Shown: piece by piece, positions 45,360-55,047 of the stretch | Layout: each line of letters starts with the position of its first letter | How positions within the stretch are numbered: position 1 is the stretch's first letter | DNA from: Domibacillus indicus | GTDB lineage: Bacteria > Bacillota > Bacilli > Bacillales > Domibacillaceae | Assembly: GCF_000970685.1 (NCBI RefSeq) | Contig: NZ_LAJB01000017.1 | Location: 1 to 64,000, forward strand | DNA: 64,000 nucleotides | Reading direction: 5' to 3' | Notes under the pieces: model-generated | Told to the model about the DNA's origin: nothing | What the model saw: only the letters and a program-made list of their open reading frames with translations | Database searches by the model: none | Position numbers and translations under genes: made by a program

Positions 45360-46072
45360 CTTTTTCCGTTCCTTTCATCGTTCTTTAAAAGGGCTTCATG
45401 TATAGTTAAATTCGAATAGGCCGCTTTCATCGGGGCCATTTGCCGAAAGCCAATTTTCCCTCCTCTGAATACAGGCCCTGCTGCCTGGCCGTCATCGGTC
45501 CATGACAGTACAGGAAAATCATTGATGTAAAACTCGATAAAAGCATCGTATTTAATGACTTTCATTCGATAAGCTTCCAGTGCATCTTCTGCGGGTGGAA
45601 GCGGGTCAGCTGCTTGAGCCGCCAGGTGAAATCCATAGCTTTTGCGCAAGTTGCACGTTCTGAAAGCACGCTCTTCTGCATGCTTATGACGAAAGTAAGA
45701 AAGATGAAGAGCATTGACAGCGCCTGAATGATACTCTGGATACCTTCCAGTACGAACCGGGAGAGCGGGGTCGAACAAATCTTCACCATGCCTGCCTGTT
45801 GCCGCGAAAAAAACCATGCATAAACCAGGCTCCCTTACCGGATAAAAATCCCACTCGATGATAATTTGATCAGGAAAATTTTCTGGGCACCAGTAAACAA
45901 AATGGGCATCATCTCCGTACTCGTCTGCATCCAATGCATTTTCAAGAATAAGCCCTTTTTCTTCGAAGGAAATAACAGCCTCCCCTTCCATCCGCCATCC
46001 TGCCAGCTGCTTTTCAGATTGCAGGGAATTTTCATACAAGCAACGCCCCTGTTCAAATAATTTACTGCTCAC
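45356..46072 (-). CDS. yesU: DUF1961 protein (YesU-like)
   Basis: This 238-aa protein has a concanavalin-like beta-sandwich pattern: FVYWCPENFPDQIIIEWDFYP (about 53-73), YHSGAVNALHLSYFRHKHAEE and KIGFRQMAPMKAAYSNL. DUF1961/YesU proteins are found next to pectin genes; carbohydrate binding or an uncharacterised enzymatic role is suspected. Cytoplasmic by lack of signal peptide. Confidence 0.85.
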   Translation of the reverse strand: MSSKLFEQGRCLYENSLQSEKQLAGWRMEGEAVISFEEKGLILENALDADEYGDDAHFVYWCPENFPDQIIIEWDFYPVREPGLCMVFFAATGRHGEDLFDPALPVRTGRYPEYHSGAVNALHLSYFRHKHAEERAFRTCNLRKSYGFHLAAQAADPLPPAEDALEAYRMKVIKYDAFIEFYINDFPVLSWTDDGQAAGPVFRGGKIGFRQMAPMKAAYSNLTIHEALLKNDERNGKR

Positions 46073-46105
46073 ACGCAGTCCTCCTTTAAACCAATTTCCA
46101 TGTGA

Positions 46106-48430
46106 CTAGCTTCCATCCGCTGCTTCCCTTTGCTTTCGAAATTGACTGGGCGGAATCCCCATCTGTTTTTTGAAAATCCGGTTAAAATAACTGTGGCGAT
46201 ATCCGACGCTTTCTGCCACATCATTAATTTTCATATCTGTATTTGCGAGCAGCTCTTTTGCTTTCTCCATTCGCAGGTCCGTTAAGTAATCGATAAAATT
46301 GATGCCCGCTACTTGTTTAAACGCTTTACTTAATGAATAAGGGTTTGTTCCCACTTCATCGGCACAGCTTTCAAGTGAAATATCCTGCATATATTCTTTT
46401 TGTATCTTTACTATGACGGATTCGACGAGCCTTTTTAGCTCTACATTCATGCGTCCTTTTATTTGTTCTAAATACGGCATAATCACCTGATTCATAAACC
46501 ACTCAGCAGTACGGTTTAATTCGCGGATTTGTGAGAGTTCTTCAATCATGTTTTTTCCATTGAATAATTCATGAGGGTGAATGCCTGAATACAATATTTC
46601 ATGTTGAATGCTGCTGTACAGCTGAATAATACCCTGCTGTACATAAATTCCGTTGGCGCTTTTCTCTTTCAGCTCCATTAAAAATTGATAAATCAATTCA
46701 TGTATCTCTTCTACTTCACCCATTCGTATTGCTTGAATAATCTCTTTTTCAATCGGGAATGGGTAGCGAACTTCTTTTACAGCATTTTCTTCCGTTGTAT
46801 GCAGCAGGTCAATAATCTGATTTTGGTTATCAACTGCCCGAAGCCGGCTTCCCATCCTTATCTCTTCAAACAATTGGGGAATCTGTTTAATCGTTTCAGC
46901 CGGTTTGCTTAACGTAACCGTTACTTGCACATTCATAATCTCATTGACTGCGTTTGTCACCTGCTCAGAAAAGTGGAGCAGTTCGCTGCGGATATTTGTT
47001 TCCGCGGGATAGATAACGAGTACACCTGCTGAAAGATCCGAGAATCGTATAACCGTATAGGAATTAAAAAAATTCTCGCCAAGCTCCTCCAGTATATTCG
47101 CGGTCATAAACGCAAGAAGACTCTCATCCTGATTAGAAAAATTCCCGGCTGAATCATGAATGCCGGTCAGCTGTACACCCAGGGCGGTGAATGACTGTCC
47201 CCTTACCTCCCATCCGTAACTTTCCATTCTTTTTTGTAAATCCTGTTCATTGTAATAATAAAAGGAACCCTGCATGAGCTGTAAAAGAAAGCTTGTTTTA
47301 ATATCATCGACTTGTTCCGAAAGGCGGTTCTGCAGAAGGGCACTTTTTTCCGAGAGAGCTTCCCACTGCTGTTCAATCATAAGAAATTCATCTTTTCCAT
47401 CTACATTCAGCTTTCGGTCCTGTTCTCCTAGTAGATTTTGAATTAAACGGTTAACGGGTGAATAAATTCTCCTGGATGCGATCCACGAAAGGATCCAGGC
47501 AAGCAATAAAGCACTTGCACTAATAAAAATAATCAGCCTTGAAACGAATAGCAGCGGTGCCGTAATCGAAGACATCGGGGCAGCAGAAACATACGTCCAC
47601 TGGTCATTGATTCGTGAAAACGCTCCTAATGAAACAGAATACGTATTTCCGTTGTACTCATATAAAAAAGCTTTCTCGTTCTTCTGGTTTTCCTCTAAAT
47701 ACCCTTTTAAAGCGCTTACAAATTGATCATTATGTGTGCTGTTGGATGCCAGTATGATCTCTCGCTCTTCATTCATAATAAAAGTAGCACCTTTATCATA
47801 CGGGGTTAATGTTTTCAGCAATTCGAGTGATTTTTGGCGGTCTACTGTCACAATAATAGAGCCAAATGGCCGGCTGCTTGCAGCAGGAATATTCTGCACA
47901 AGCGCCAGTGTGCCATTGCTGTCTGGCAGCTGTACCCACTGAATCGATTTTCCTTTTTCTAAATTTTTCTCGTAAAAAGAGCTTCTCTCATCAGTTAATA
48001 CATTGTACTCATTGCTGAATAAAATCGGCTTGTCTGTGTTTAAATATAAACTCACTTTGTTTATCAGCACATGATTGCTTTGCAGCAACAGAAGTGTTTT
48101 GGTTATATCATAAGTTTCTTCAAAGTCTTTTACAAAGTCAATTTCCTGCAAGCTATCGCCAAAGCGAGGTTCAAACGCCCAGCGGGAGGTTGAATATTCA
48201 ATGTAATTAAACTGTTCATCCATGTTTTTCGCCCGCTGGTCAATTTGGTTTTCATGGAGTGTTTGAAGCTCTTTCTCTACATTTTGAATCACAAACCAGT
48301 ACATACTCAGTCCGGTAATTAATCCAGGTATGCTGGCGATGAGCAGAATGAGAATAAAACTTTTCCGCTGAAAGCTTCCTTTCAATCGGAGTTTATTTAT
48401 TTTTTTCAAAATAAAGTTATTATTCTTCAT
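46106..48430 (-). CDS. yesS: Membrane-anchored AraC-type regulator (YesS-like)
   Basis: This 774-aa protein has two membrane helices (about 22-45 and 290-312) around an extracellular sensor and a C-terminal AraC HTH (ESCADEVGTNPYSLSKAFKQVAG; DVAESVGYRHSYFNRIFKKQMG). It has no kinase or receiver domain, so it is a one-component sensor that binds DNA from the membrane. ATG 48430 follows GGGGAGGG. Expected to control the adjacent lplABC and lyase/hydrolase genes. A cre-like site lies upstream. Confidence 0.88.
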   Translation of the reverse strand: MKNNNFILKKINKLRLKGSFQRKSFILILLIASIPGLITGLSMYWFVIQNVEKELQTLHENQIDQRAKNMDEQFNYIEYSTSRWAFEPRFGDSLQEIDFVKDFEETYDITKTLLLLQSNHVLINKVSLYLNTDKPILFSNEYNVLTDERSSFYEKNLEKGKSIQWVQLPDSNGTLALVQNIPAASSRPFGSIIVTVDRQKSLELLKTLTPYDKGATFIMNEEREIILASNSTHNDQFVSALKGYLEENQKNEKAFLYEYNGNTYSVSLGAFSRINDQWTYVSAAPMSSITAPLLFVSRLIIFISASALLLAWILSWIASRRIYSPVNRLIQNLLGEQDRKLNVDGKDEFLMIEQQWEALSEKSALLQNRLSEQVDDIKTSFLLQLMQGSFYYYNEQDLQKRMESYGWEVRGQSFTALGVQLTGIHDSAGNFSNQDESLLAFMTANILEELGENFFNSYTVIRFSDLSAGVLVIYPAETNIRSELLHFSEQVTNAVNEIMNVQVTVTLSKPAETIKQIPQLFEEIRMGSRLRAVDNQNQIIDLLHTTEENAVKEVRYPFPIEKEIIQAIRMGEVEEIHELIYQFLMELKEKSANGIYVQQGIIQLYSSIQHEILYSGIHPHELFNGKNMIEELSQIRELNRTAEWFMNQVIMPYLEQIKGRMNVELKRLVESVIVKIQKEYMQDISLESCADEVGTNPYSLSKAFKQVAGINFIDYLTDLRMEKAKELLANTDMKINDVAESVGYRHSYFNRIFKKQMGIPPSQFRKQREAADGS

Positions 48431-48498
48431 AACGCCGCCCTCCCCTGACATAATTTTCATATGCTTTACAAATATTATGTCATAATCACACCTTTTTA

Positions 48499-48512
48499 TG
48501 AAAGCGCTTCAA
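48499..48512. promoter_or_regulatory. cre-like site upstream of yesS
   Basis: TGAAAGCGCTTCAA keeps the cre core TGAAAGCGCTT but not the terminal NCA. It lies about 69 bp upstream of yesS. Confidence 0.5.
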
Positions 48513-48574
48513 AATTAAGACCTATTTTTTTCACTGAATTTTAAACAATTTCAAGAAAAAACACTGTTTATTTA

Positions 48575-49465
48575 TCATCCTTTTACGGAGCCAAGCAGCA
48601 TTCCTTTTGCGAAGTGCTTTTGCAGAAATGGATAAATAATTAAAATAGGCAGTGTGGCAATAACAACTACTGCCAGTTTTAATGACTGATCCGGCGGGGT
48701 CACATACTCTGCACCCGTTGCAGCCGTATCACCTATTGTGGACTGGGACAGTAAAATAATCTGCTGAAGCAGTACCTGTACCGGCCACTTCGAGCTATCA
48801 CTAATATACAGGAGCGCACTGAAGAAATCGTTCCAGATGGCAACAGCGTAAAACAAAGCAAATGTTGCAATCACTGGCTTGGATAGCGGAAGCATGATAC
48901 GCCAGAAAATACCCAATTCCGTGCATCCATCCACCTTTGCTGATTCTTCTAACTCAATCGGAATGTTTTGGAAAAATGTTTTTACAATAATTAAGTTAAA
49001 CGGATTAATTGCAATTGGCAGAATTAACGCCCAGTAAGAATCAAGCAGGCCAAGTGATTTAACAACGATGTAAGTCGGAATCATTCCTCCGCTGAACATC
49101 ATCGAAAAAACAACCATGTTCATAAACAAATTGCGCCCTGCTAAATTCCTTCTCGATAATGGATACGCCATAGAGAAAGTAAAGAATAAGCAGACAATCG
49201 TACCAACAACTGTTACACCAATTGAAACCAAAATACTGCGTATAAATCTGTCAGTTGAAAAAATATACTCATAGGCTTCCAGGGTGAATGTCTCCGGGAA
49301 GATAAAAAAGCTTCGGCTCGTTAGTTCCGCTTCCGTTGCAAAAGATCCTGCAATCACATAAAGAAAAGGAATAATCATTAAGATGCCGATCACGCCGAGA
49401 ACAACAAAATTGACGACATCAAATATTCTTCCGCCCGGCGTATTATGCATTTTAGGCATTCCCAT
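48575..49465 (-). CDS. lplC: Oligosaccharide ABC permease (LplC/YtcP-like)
   Basis: This 296-aa CUT1 (MalG-type) permease has six membrane segments and the EAA loop IELEESAKVDGCTELGIFWRIMLP (about 172-195). LplC and YtcP of B. subtilis are close relatives and cannot be told apart here. AGGAGGTG ribosome binding site. Third gene after the binding protein and LplB-like permease. Confidence 0.9.
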   Translation of the reverse strand: MGMPKMHNTPGGRIFDVVNFVVLGVIGILMIIPFLYVIAGSFATEAELTSRSFFIFPETFTLEAYEYIFSTDRFIRSILVSIGVTVVGTIVCLFFTFSMAYPLSRRNLAGRNLFMNMVVFSMMFSGGMIPTYIVVKSLGLLDSYWALILPIAINPFNLIIVKTFFQNIPIELEESAKVDGCTELGIFWRIMLPLSKPVIATFALFYAVAIWNDFFSALLYISDSSKWPVQVLLQQIILLSQSTIGDTAATGAEYVTPPDQSLKLAVVVIATLPILIIYPFLQKHFAKGMLLGSVKG

Positions 49466-49486
49466 TTCTCTGCACCTCCTGTTTTG

Positions 49487-50470
49487 TTAAAAAATTCCCT
49501 CTTGACCCATTTTCTTCGCTAATTTGTTGGCACCAAGAACGAGAATAATCCCAACAACAGACTTAAACAGCCCCACCGCCGTACTGTAACTGAATGCTCC
49601 CTGTGTAATTCCGACAAAATAAACATACGTATCAAATACATCCGCTACATCACGATTTAATGAATTAGTCATTAAGAAAATTTGCTGAAATCCCGTGTCT
49701 AAAAAGTTGCCAAGCCGCAAAATAAGCAAAACAATAATTGTACTTCTAACTGCTGGAAGGGTCACATGCCAGAGCCGTCTGAACCGGCCGGCACCATCTA
49801 CAATTGCTGCTTCGTACTGCTCCTGGTCAACTGTCGCAAGTGCTGCCAGGAAAATAACTGTTCCCCAGCCTGTTTCCTTCCAAATTATCTGGCCCATGAT
49901 AAGCGGCCGAAACCAGTCGGGAGAAGACAAAAAGTTAATTTCTTTTCCATAAAAATGGGCAACAATTTCATTCGCCACACCACCGCTTGTTGTAAAGAAA
50001 ATATACGTAATACTGGCAATGATGACCCAGGACATAAAATGCGGTACATAAATAAGTGTCTGGACCGTCCGTTTATACAAATTAATTCTAAGCTCATTTA
50101 AAAGCAATGCTAAAATGATCGGTGCTGGAAAGAAAAATACTAAATCCAATACCGCCAGGATAAATGTGTTTCGCAAAAGCCGGAAGAAATCCGGGTTTTG
50201 AAAAAAGTTTTTAAAATGGTCAAACCCAACCCATTCGCTTCCAAGAACTCCTTTGAACGGCGAATAGTCCTGAAAAGCAATAATAAGCCCCCACATCGGC
50301 GCATACTTGAAAACAATAAAATACAGCAGCCCGGGAATCAGCAGCAAATACAGCCATTTATCTTTTTTTAAGCGTTTCAGAAATGTTTTCATAGATGAAT
50401 CTGCGGGCTTTGCCTGCGGCACATCAACAGCCAGTTCAGTTTGAGAAGAATTTGATTTAAATAAAGACAT
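49487..50470 (-). CDS. lplB: Oligosaccharide ABC permease (LplB/YteP-like)
   Basis: This 327-aa permease has the LplB signature YLLLIPGLLYFIVFKYAPMWG (about 40-60), VIAFQDYSPFKG and EAA loop YEAAIVDGAGRFRRLWHVTLP. It forms the channel with the LplC-like subunit and works with the large lipoprotein upstream. No ATPase gene is linked. AAGGAGGG ribosome binding site. Confidence 0.9.
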   Translation of the reverse strand: MSLFKSNSSQTELAVDVPQAKPADSSMKTFLKRLKKDKWLYLLLIPGLLYFIVFKYAPMWGLIIAFQDYSPFKGVLGSEWVGFDHFKNFFQNPDFFRLLRNTFILAVLDLVFFFPAPIILALLLNELRINLYKRTVQTLIYVPHFMSWVIIASITYIFFTTSGGVANEIVAHFYGKEINFLSSPDWFRPLIMGQIIWKETGWGTVIFLAALATVDQEQYEAAIVDGAGRFRRLWHVTLPAVRSTIIVLLILRLGNFLDTGFQQIFLMTNSLNRDVADVFDTYVYFVGITQGAFSYSTAVGLFKSVVGIILVLGANKLAKKMGQEGIF

Positions 50471-50494
50471 GAAATCCCTCCTTTTCTTTTAACT

Positions 50495-50531
50495 CAATCG
50501 GGCAGGCAGCTCATCACCCCCTGCCCGATTG
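50495..50531 (-). terminator. Attenuator hairpin between lplA and lplB
   Basis: Perfect 11-bp stem (CAATCGGGCAG/CTGCCCGATTG) between the binding-protein gene and its permease. It is not followed by an uninterrupted T-run, so mRNA-end protection may matter more than termination. Confidence 0.65.
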
Positions 50532-50536
50532 TATAC

Positions 50537-52054
50537 TTACTTTTGTGCTTCTTTATAAAGTTTGTTAATCTCTTCAATATAGTCATTTCCGCCTGATGTT
50601 TTCCAAAGCTCAATGGCCTCTTTGAAGCCTGCTTCATCAATTTGGCCGACGATAAATTTAATTCGGGCATCATTGATAATATTGTCAAGCTGCTGTCCTT
50701 TTTGAGCATACACTTCAGATAAAAGAGCTTCTGCCGGATTTGGTACGACAATCTCTTCGTTTTCCACTTTTACCTGTTCTTCTTTTTCAATAAGAGGTGT
50801 TAGTTCCTCTGTATAAAAACGATTTTCAGGGATTCCTGTCTGGAATTGATTCAAATCAACAAATTCATTGGCACGCGGGTCCGTTAACTCAACAAGCGGC
50901 TTATACTGATCTCCTTCAAGCTCATAATGAGTCCCTTCCACACCGTTATAGGCAAGGACTTGTGCTTCCTTTTCACTTAACTTATCGATAAATGCAAGTA
51001 CTTCTTTCAGCTCTTCCTCGGTTTCAACACTTGCTTTCGGAATAGCCAGCATTCCTGAATAGCCCGATGTCGGCAGATTAAACAAGCCATTTGGCCCTTC
51101 CACCGCTCCGAATACATCAAGCGGCTCTTTCAACTCCGGTTTCGCCTGCAGCATTGTTTCCTCTGCCCGGTGAGCACGGTCCAGTACATCCACAATCGTT
51201 CCTGCCTGGCCGTTTAAAAGCGGGTCTCCCCATTTCTGTGGGTCCATCACAGCAAAGTCTTCATTGATCAGCCCTTCATCATAAAGCTTTTTAAAGAATT
51301 TTTGCGCTTCAAAGTATTCATCCGTCATAAAATCCGGCTGAAGCTTTCCATCTTTATCTTCACCCCATTTGTTTGGAGCGCCGAACCATGTCTGCATAAC
51401 ATCAAAAGGACCCGTATATTTAGAAATAACCATTCCATATGTGTCATTCTTGCCGTTTCCATCCGGATCTTTCTCTGTAAAGGCTTTCATAGTGTTGTAA
51501 AATTCATCAATTGTTTTTGGGTTTTCCATTCCTAAATTTGTAAGCCAGTCTTTTCGAATGATTACACCATTTCTGCCAAGCGGCCTTGCACGGTAGATGC
51601 CGTAAATCTTTCCATCGATTGAACTGTTTTGCAAGGTAATTTCGTTTGCCTGGCTTAAATTAGGATAGTCCTTTAAATACGGACCTAATTCCCAGAATGC
51701 ATCATCTCGGACAGCGCTTACAAAACTAGGCAGCTTTGTTGGGATCATAATAATTTCAGGAAGGTTCCCCGATGCAAGCGTAATGTTTAATTTATCTGCA
51801 TAAGCACTATCAAGCACCCAGTTCATTGTAATGTCTTTTCCGGTAAATTCTTCCAGTTCTTTCAAAGCCGGACTGTCCTCCGCCGGCGGTTCAGTTGTGT
51901 AAGCAGTTGTCATGATGGTAATAGAATCTTCTGATCCTTCGCCTGAAGCATTATTTTCTTCATTACCGCCACAGGCAGCTAAAGAAGCGACCAGCATAGA
52001 CGAGAGAATGGGAAAAGCAATTTTGTTTCTTGACCATTTCTTGGATTGTTTCAT
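50537..52054 (-). CDS. lplA: Large oligosaccharide-binding lipoprotein (LplA/YtcQ-like)
   Basis: This 505-aa binding protein has a signal peptide and lipobox LAAC (Cys 28). Mature segments such as MNWVLDSAYADKLNITLASG (about 77-96), RARPLGRNGVIIRKDWLTNLG and DPDGNGKNDTYGM (a Ca-like loop) are characteristic of the LplA/YtcQ group, which binds rhamnogalacturonan-type disaccharides. Starts a unit after a 157-bp gap. Confidence 0.9.
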   Translation of the reverse strand: MKQSKKWSRNKIAFPILSSMLVASLAACGGNEENNASGEGSEDSITIMTTAYTTEPPAEDSPALKELEEFTGKDITMNWVLDSAYADKLNITLASGNLPEIIMIPTKLPSFVSAVRDDAFWELGPYLKDYPNLSQANEITLQNSSIDGKIYGIYRARPLGRNGVIIRKDWLTNLGMENPKTIDEFYNTMKAFTEKDPDGNGKNDTYGMVISKYTGPFDVMQTWFGAPNKWGEDKDGKLQPDFMTDEYFEAQKFFKKLYDEGLINEDFAVMDPQKWGDPLLNGQAGTIVDVLDRAHRAEETMLQAKPELKEPLDVFGAVEGPNGLFNLPTSGYSGMLAIPKASVETEEELKEVLAFIDKLSEKEAQVLAYNGVEGTHYELEGDQYKPLVELTDPRANEFVDLNQFQTGIPENRFYTEELTPLIEKEEQVKVENEEIVVPNPAEALLSEVYAQKGQQLDNIINDARIKFIVGQIDEAGFKEAIELWKTSGGNDYIEEINKLYKEAQK

Positions 52055-52211
52055 AACCTGTGCCCCCTATTTTATTGTTTAGTCCATCGTGCAGCTCCCA
52101 TGCCGAAGCGGGTTGATGTCTAACCTAAACGTACTCGGAAAAATATTTTCTGACAATTATCATTTTTTGTAACGCCTAAAACATTGATTTAACAAGGTTT
52201 TTAAGCTTTTT

Positions 52212-54782
52212 TCACTTTATTGCCGGCATTGTCTTTTCTTGCAACTGGACTTCCGGGAGCGAATCTCCGATCCATTCAAGAGCCATAATTGTGTTTAGTG
52301 CCCACTGTGATGCAGTATTTGTAGTGATGGAAGGAATCTCCTCCATCTCCCTCCACGCCTTCACTTTATTTGATATAATTGGAAGCTGCATCTCACTGAT
52401 AGCCGGTGTAAGCAGCAGCTCCCATGCTTTCGCAGCAAGCTGTTCATCTTGTTTATAAGCTGCCGCATATGCAACCATTCCGGCAGCGAGCATAGGCAAA
52501 GGGAAGAAATCATTATGCAGTACTCCATTTGTGCGGTTTCTTTTTTCTTCATCGCTTAGCACATAAAAAGCACCGAACTCTGCCAGCATGGCTTCCCACT
52601 CTTTATCTTCAAAAGTATCTGCCATCTCCATCCATACTTGCGGTGCACCGAATGCGATCGTCATATGATAGCTGCCTGCCGTCCCGTCGCCTTTATGATG
52701 AAGCACGGAGGTTTTTGGATCGTAACCGAATGTTGGCCCTGACAAAAGCCGAAGCGGCAGGCTTTTCAACTTATTCATTCCTGTTTTTATTTTTTCTTCG
52801 TACATTTCATTCTCGGTATGTTCCCATTCAAACAGCCAGTTCGAACAAAAAGCAGCCCAGTCCGGCCCGGTTCTGGCGTGTGTTTTATATTCATCGTCCG
52901 GATAAAACTCCCTCATCGGATCCAGTGAAGCAATCGCTTCATCGGCATCTTTTACACTTTCCAGCAAATCGCGGGTCCGCTCGTCAGTTGTTAAAAAATA
53001 ATAATATTTATGAAGGCCTGCCATACTAATCCGGGCCTCTTTACAGCCGCAGCCCCAGTGTGAAACATTATGACGTGAGCCGAGGCCTTTATATTCGCCG
53101 AAATGATAGCGGTCCACTTCACTTGTATGGCGTGTCATTGCTTCTGCCATGCTGAAAATATCACTTCTTCCCGACCGCAAAAACGCATACCAGAGCCATA
53201 TATTCGGCACAAGCTCCGTGTTCTGCCAGGCAAAGCCTCCCAGGTCATAGCGCCATTGATGGCGAACCGCATCATACGTGTGCATAACATCCCCATAATT
53301 CCAATAACCGTACCATTTTCTTTGCTCAATTTCGTTCTGGTAAAATGCAATCGCTCTGTCAAGCTGCTCTTCTATCTTCACTTTTTTTGGGTTTTCTCTA
53401 TCCGGCAAGCTCCATCTGCCCAGTGATTTGTTCTGGTGATAATACTCGGGTTCGCAGACAAGCAGCTGCGGCTGCTGCCATTCGTTTAGTGTATTCATTA
53501 AGAAAGAATGCTCTGGATTCTGGCTGAAGCATTCAATAACGATTTCACTTGTATTGGCTACACCGTAAGGAGTTGCTCTTAGCTCATCAAATCCTTCATA
53601 CGCACTTACAACGTGGGTTTCGTCCGTATAATGACGCAAATCCATTGCTTCTGCATCAGGTGCCCAGAACCAGGCAGTCAAGGCAGCTGCGGATTGGTTC
53701 AAACCATTCACTTCCAGAGACGACGGATGCTTCTGCCAGAAATTTTTAAAACGGATAACCAGGCCGTTTTCTTCACTGCCTGCATACATCAATCCTTGAG
53801 CCCTTGAGCCTTGGGCCGCATCCAGCCACGCATGTCCTTCTTTTGTCCGTTTTTTTATAAAATACGTATCTGATGAGGTTTGTGAGATTTTAAAATCGTT
53901 CCAAATTGAATTCTGCCGAACATTCTCAAGCAGCGGACCAGTGATATTTACTTTCTCTCCACGAATTTGTTTCTCAAAAAGGCCGCCTGCATCCCGATGG
54001 CGTCTTGTCAGCAAAAGCTGGGCCGGCTCTGAAAAAATCCCTTCATCTCCTGCAAAACGGACATTCCTGTTCCATGGCTCACCGGACATTGGCACTGAAA
54101 AAGTCATTCCAACTCCTTTTATAAAATCCTTATTTGGATCGCCGTCATAAAAAAAAGTGTGGACGATCCGTAAGGAATTCATGTTTTTATATGCATATAA
54201 ACGGATGACAAATGGCCAGACGGCGGAATGTCCCAATTGTTCCTGGTGAACCCCTTCTATTTTAATTACACAGCGGATCGGGCCTTCTTGTTCGATACTG
54301 GCACGCTGAACCCGGCTGCAAAGTGTTCTTTGCTTTTGAATAAAAGTTCCCTCATTTTGTTCTCTTGTTTCATGAACAATGACCGCTTTCCCGTTTTCCC
54401 CAATGATTTTGTCATTAAGTTTAATAGATTTGATAACCTCTTCTCCCTGCTTCATTACTTGAACCTGAAGCGGGCCGGTACTTATATAAATTTCACTTTC
54501 TGTTTCTGTAACCATTTTTTCTTTATCCGCCGGCTGCCGGCCGCTGCTTTTTTCAAGCTGATATTCACTGGCTGCCGTTTTGAATACAGCAGACTGTCCC
54601 GTCCATTTAATGCTTCCATCCGGCCAGTATGCCATTGGCCATGATTGGACCGGAATCTCCTTCCCTTGCTCGTCTGTTAAAGAAAGAGCTTCCCCTTTTT
54701 GCAGCTCTCCTTTTTTTCATGGCACTCCCCATGAAATACCAGTTTGATCAGTCGGTTGTTTGTTTAGCCAGTGCAGTTTCAT
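52212..54782 (-). pseudogene. yetA: PL26-type exo-rhamnogalacturonan lyase (YetA-like) interrupted by TGA
   Basis: The natural start is ATG 54782, 6 bases after AAGGAGG. It encodes MKLHWLNKQPTDQTGISWGVP, then TGA at 54717-54719, then in the same frame KKGELQKGEALSLT...SWPMAYWPDGSIKWTG. The stop sits where a Trp (TGG) is expected, so one G-to-A change explains it. The remaining 835 codons are open to 52212, with intact segments such as FFYDGDPNKDFIKGVG, AWFWAPDAEAMDL and GLGSRHNVSHWGCGCKEARIS. Read through, the product is 856 aa, about the size of B. subtilis YetA. Restart at ATG 54635 would drop the first strand and lacks a well-placed ribosome binding site. Sequencing error is possible. Confidence 0.75.
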
Positions 54783-55029
54783 CCTGTTCCTCCTTATCTT
54801 CATTTAGTAAAAGAGCGGAAAGAAAAATAAGCGCAAGTCCCTGTCCCCAGCCCTGAATTCTTTTTTTAGGTGTTTCTTTGTAGCCGGTTTTATCACGCAT
54901 AACCGCTGTTCCTGCTAAAACACTTAATACTGCGCCGTCATGTGCTGTGTGATCCATTAAAAAAGTCCGGTCAACGATCTGGTCAATCGTTTTTGTTATT
55001 TCTGGTTTATCTATTATCAGTTTTGGCAT
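54748..55029 (-). pseudogene. GH105-like remnant with internal deletion (93 aa)
   Basis: The open frame is short but has a good GGAGGAAAAG ribosome binding site. Its N-terminus (ITKTIDQIVDRTFLMD) looks like a GH105 start and its C-terminus (AGTAVMRDKTGYKETP, then RIQGWGQGLALIFLSALL) aligns with the end of the intact GH105 at 21340-22440 (VSAGTAMGETLEFYKQIP, YGQSMAILCLVEYL). About 270 central residues appear to be missing in frame. It overlaps the yetA start by 35 nt. Alternatively it is an unrelated small protein; the fit is by eye. Confidence 0.5.
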
Positions 55030-55047
55030 TTCTTTTCCTCCAACCTA

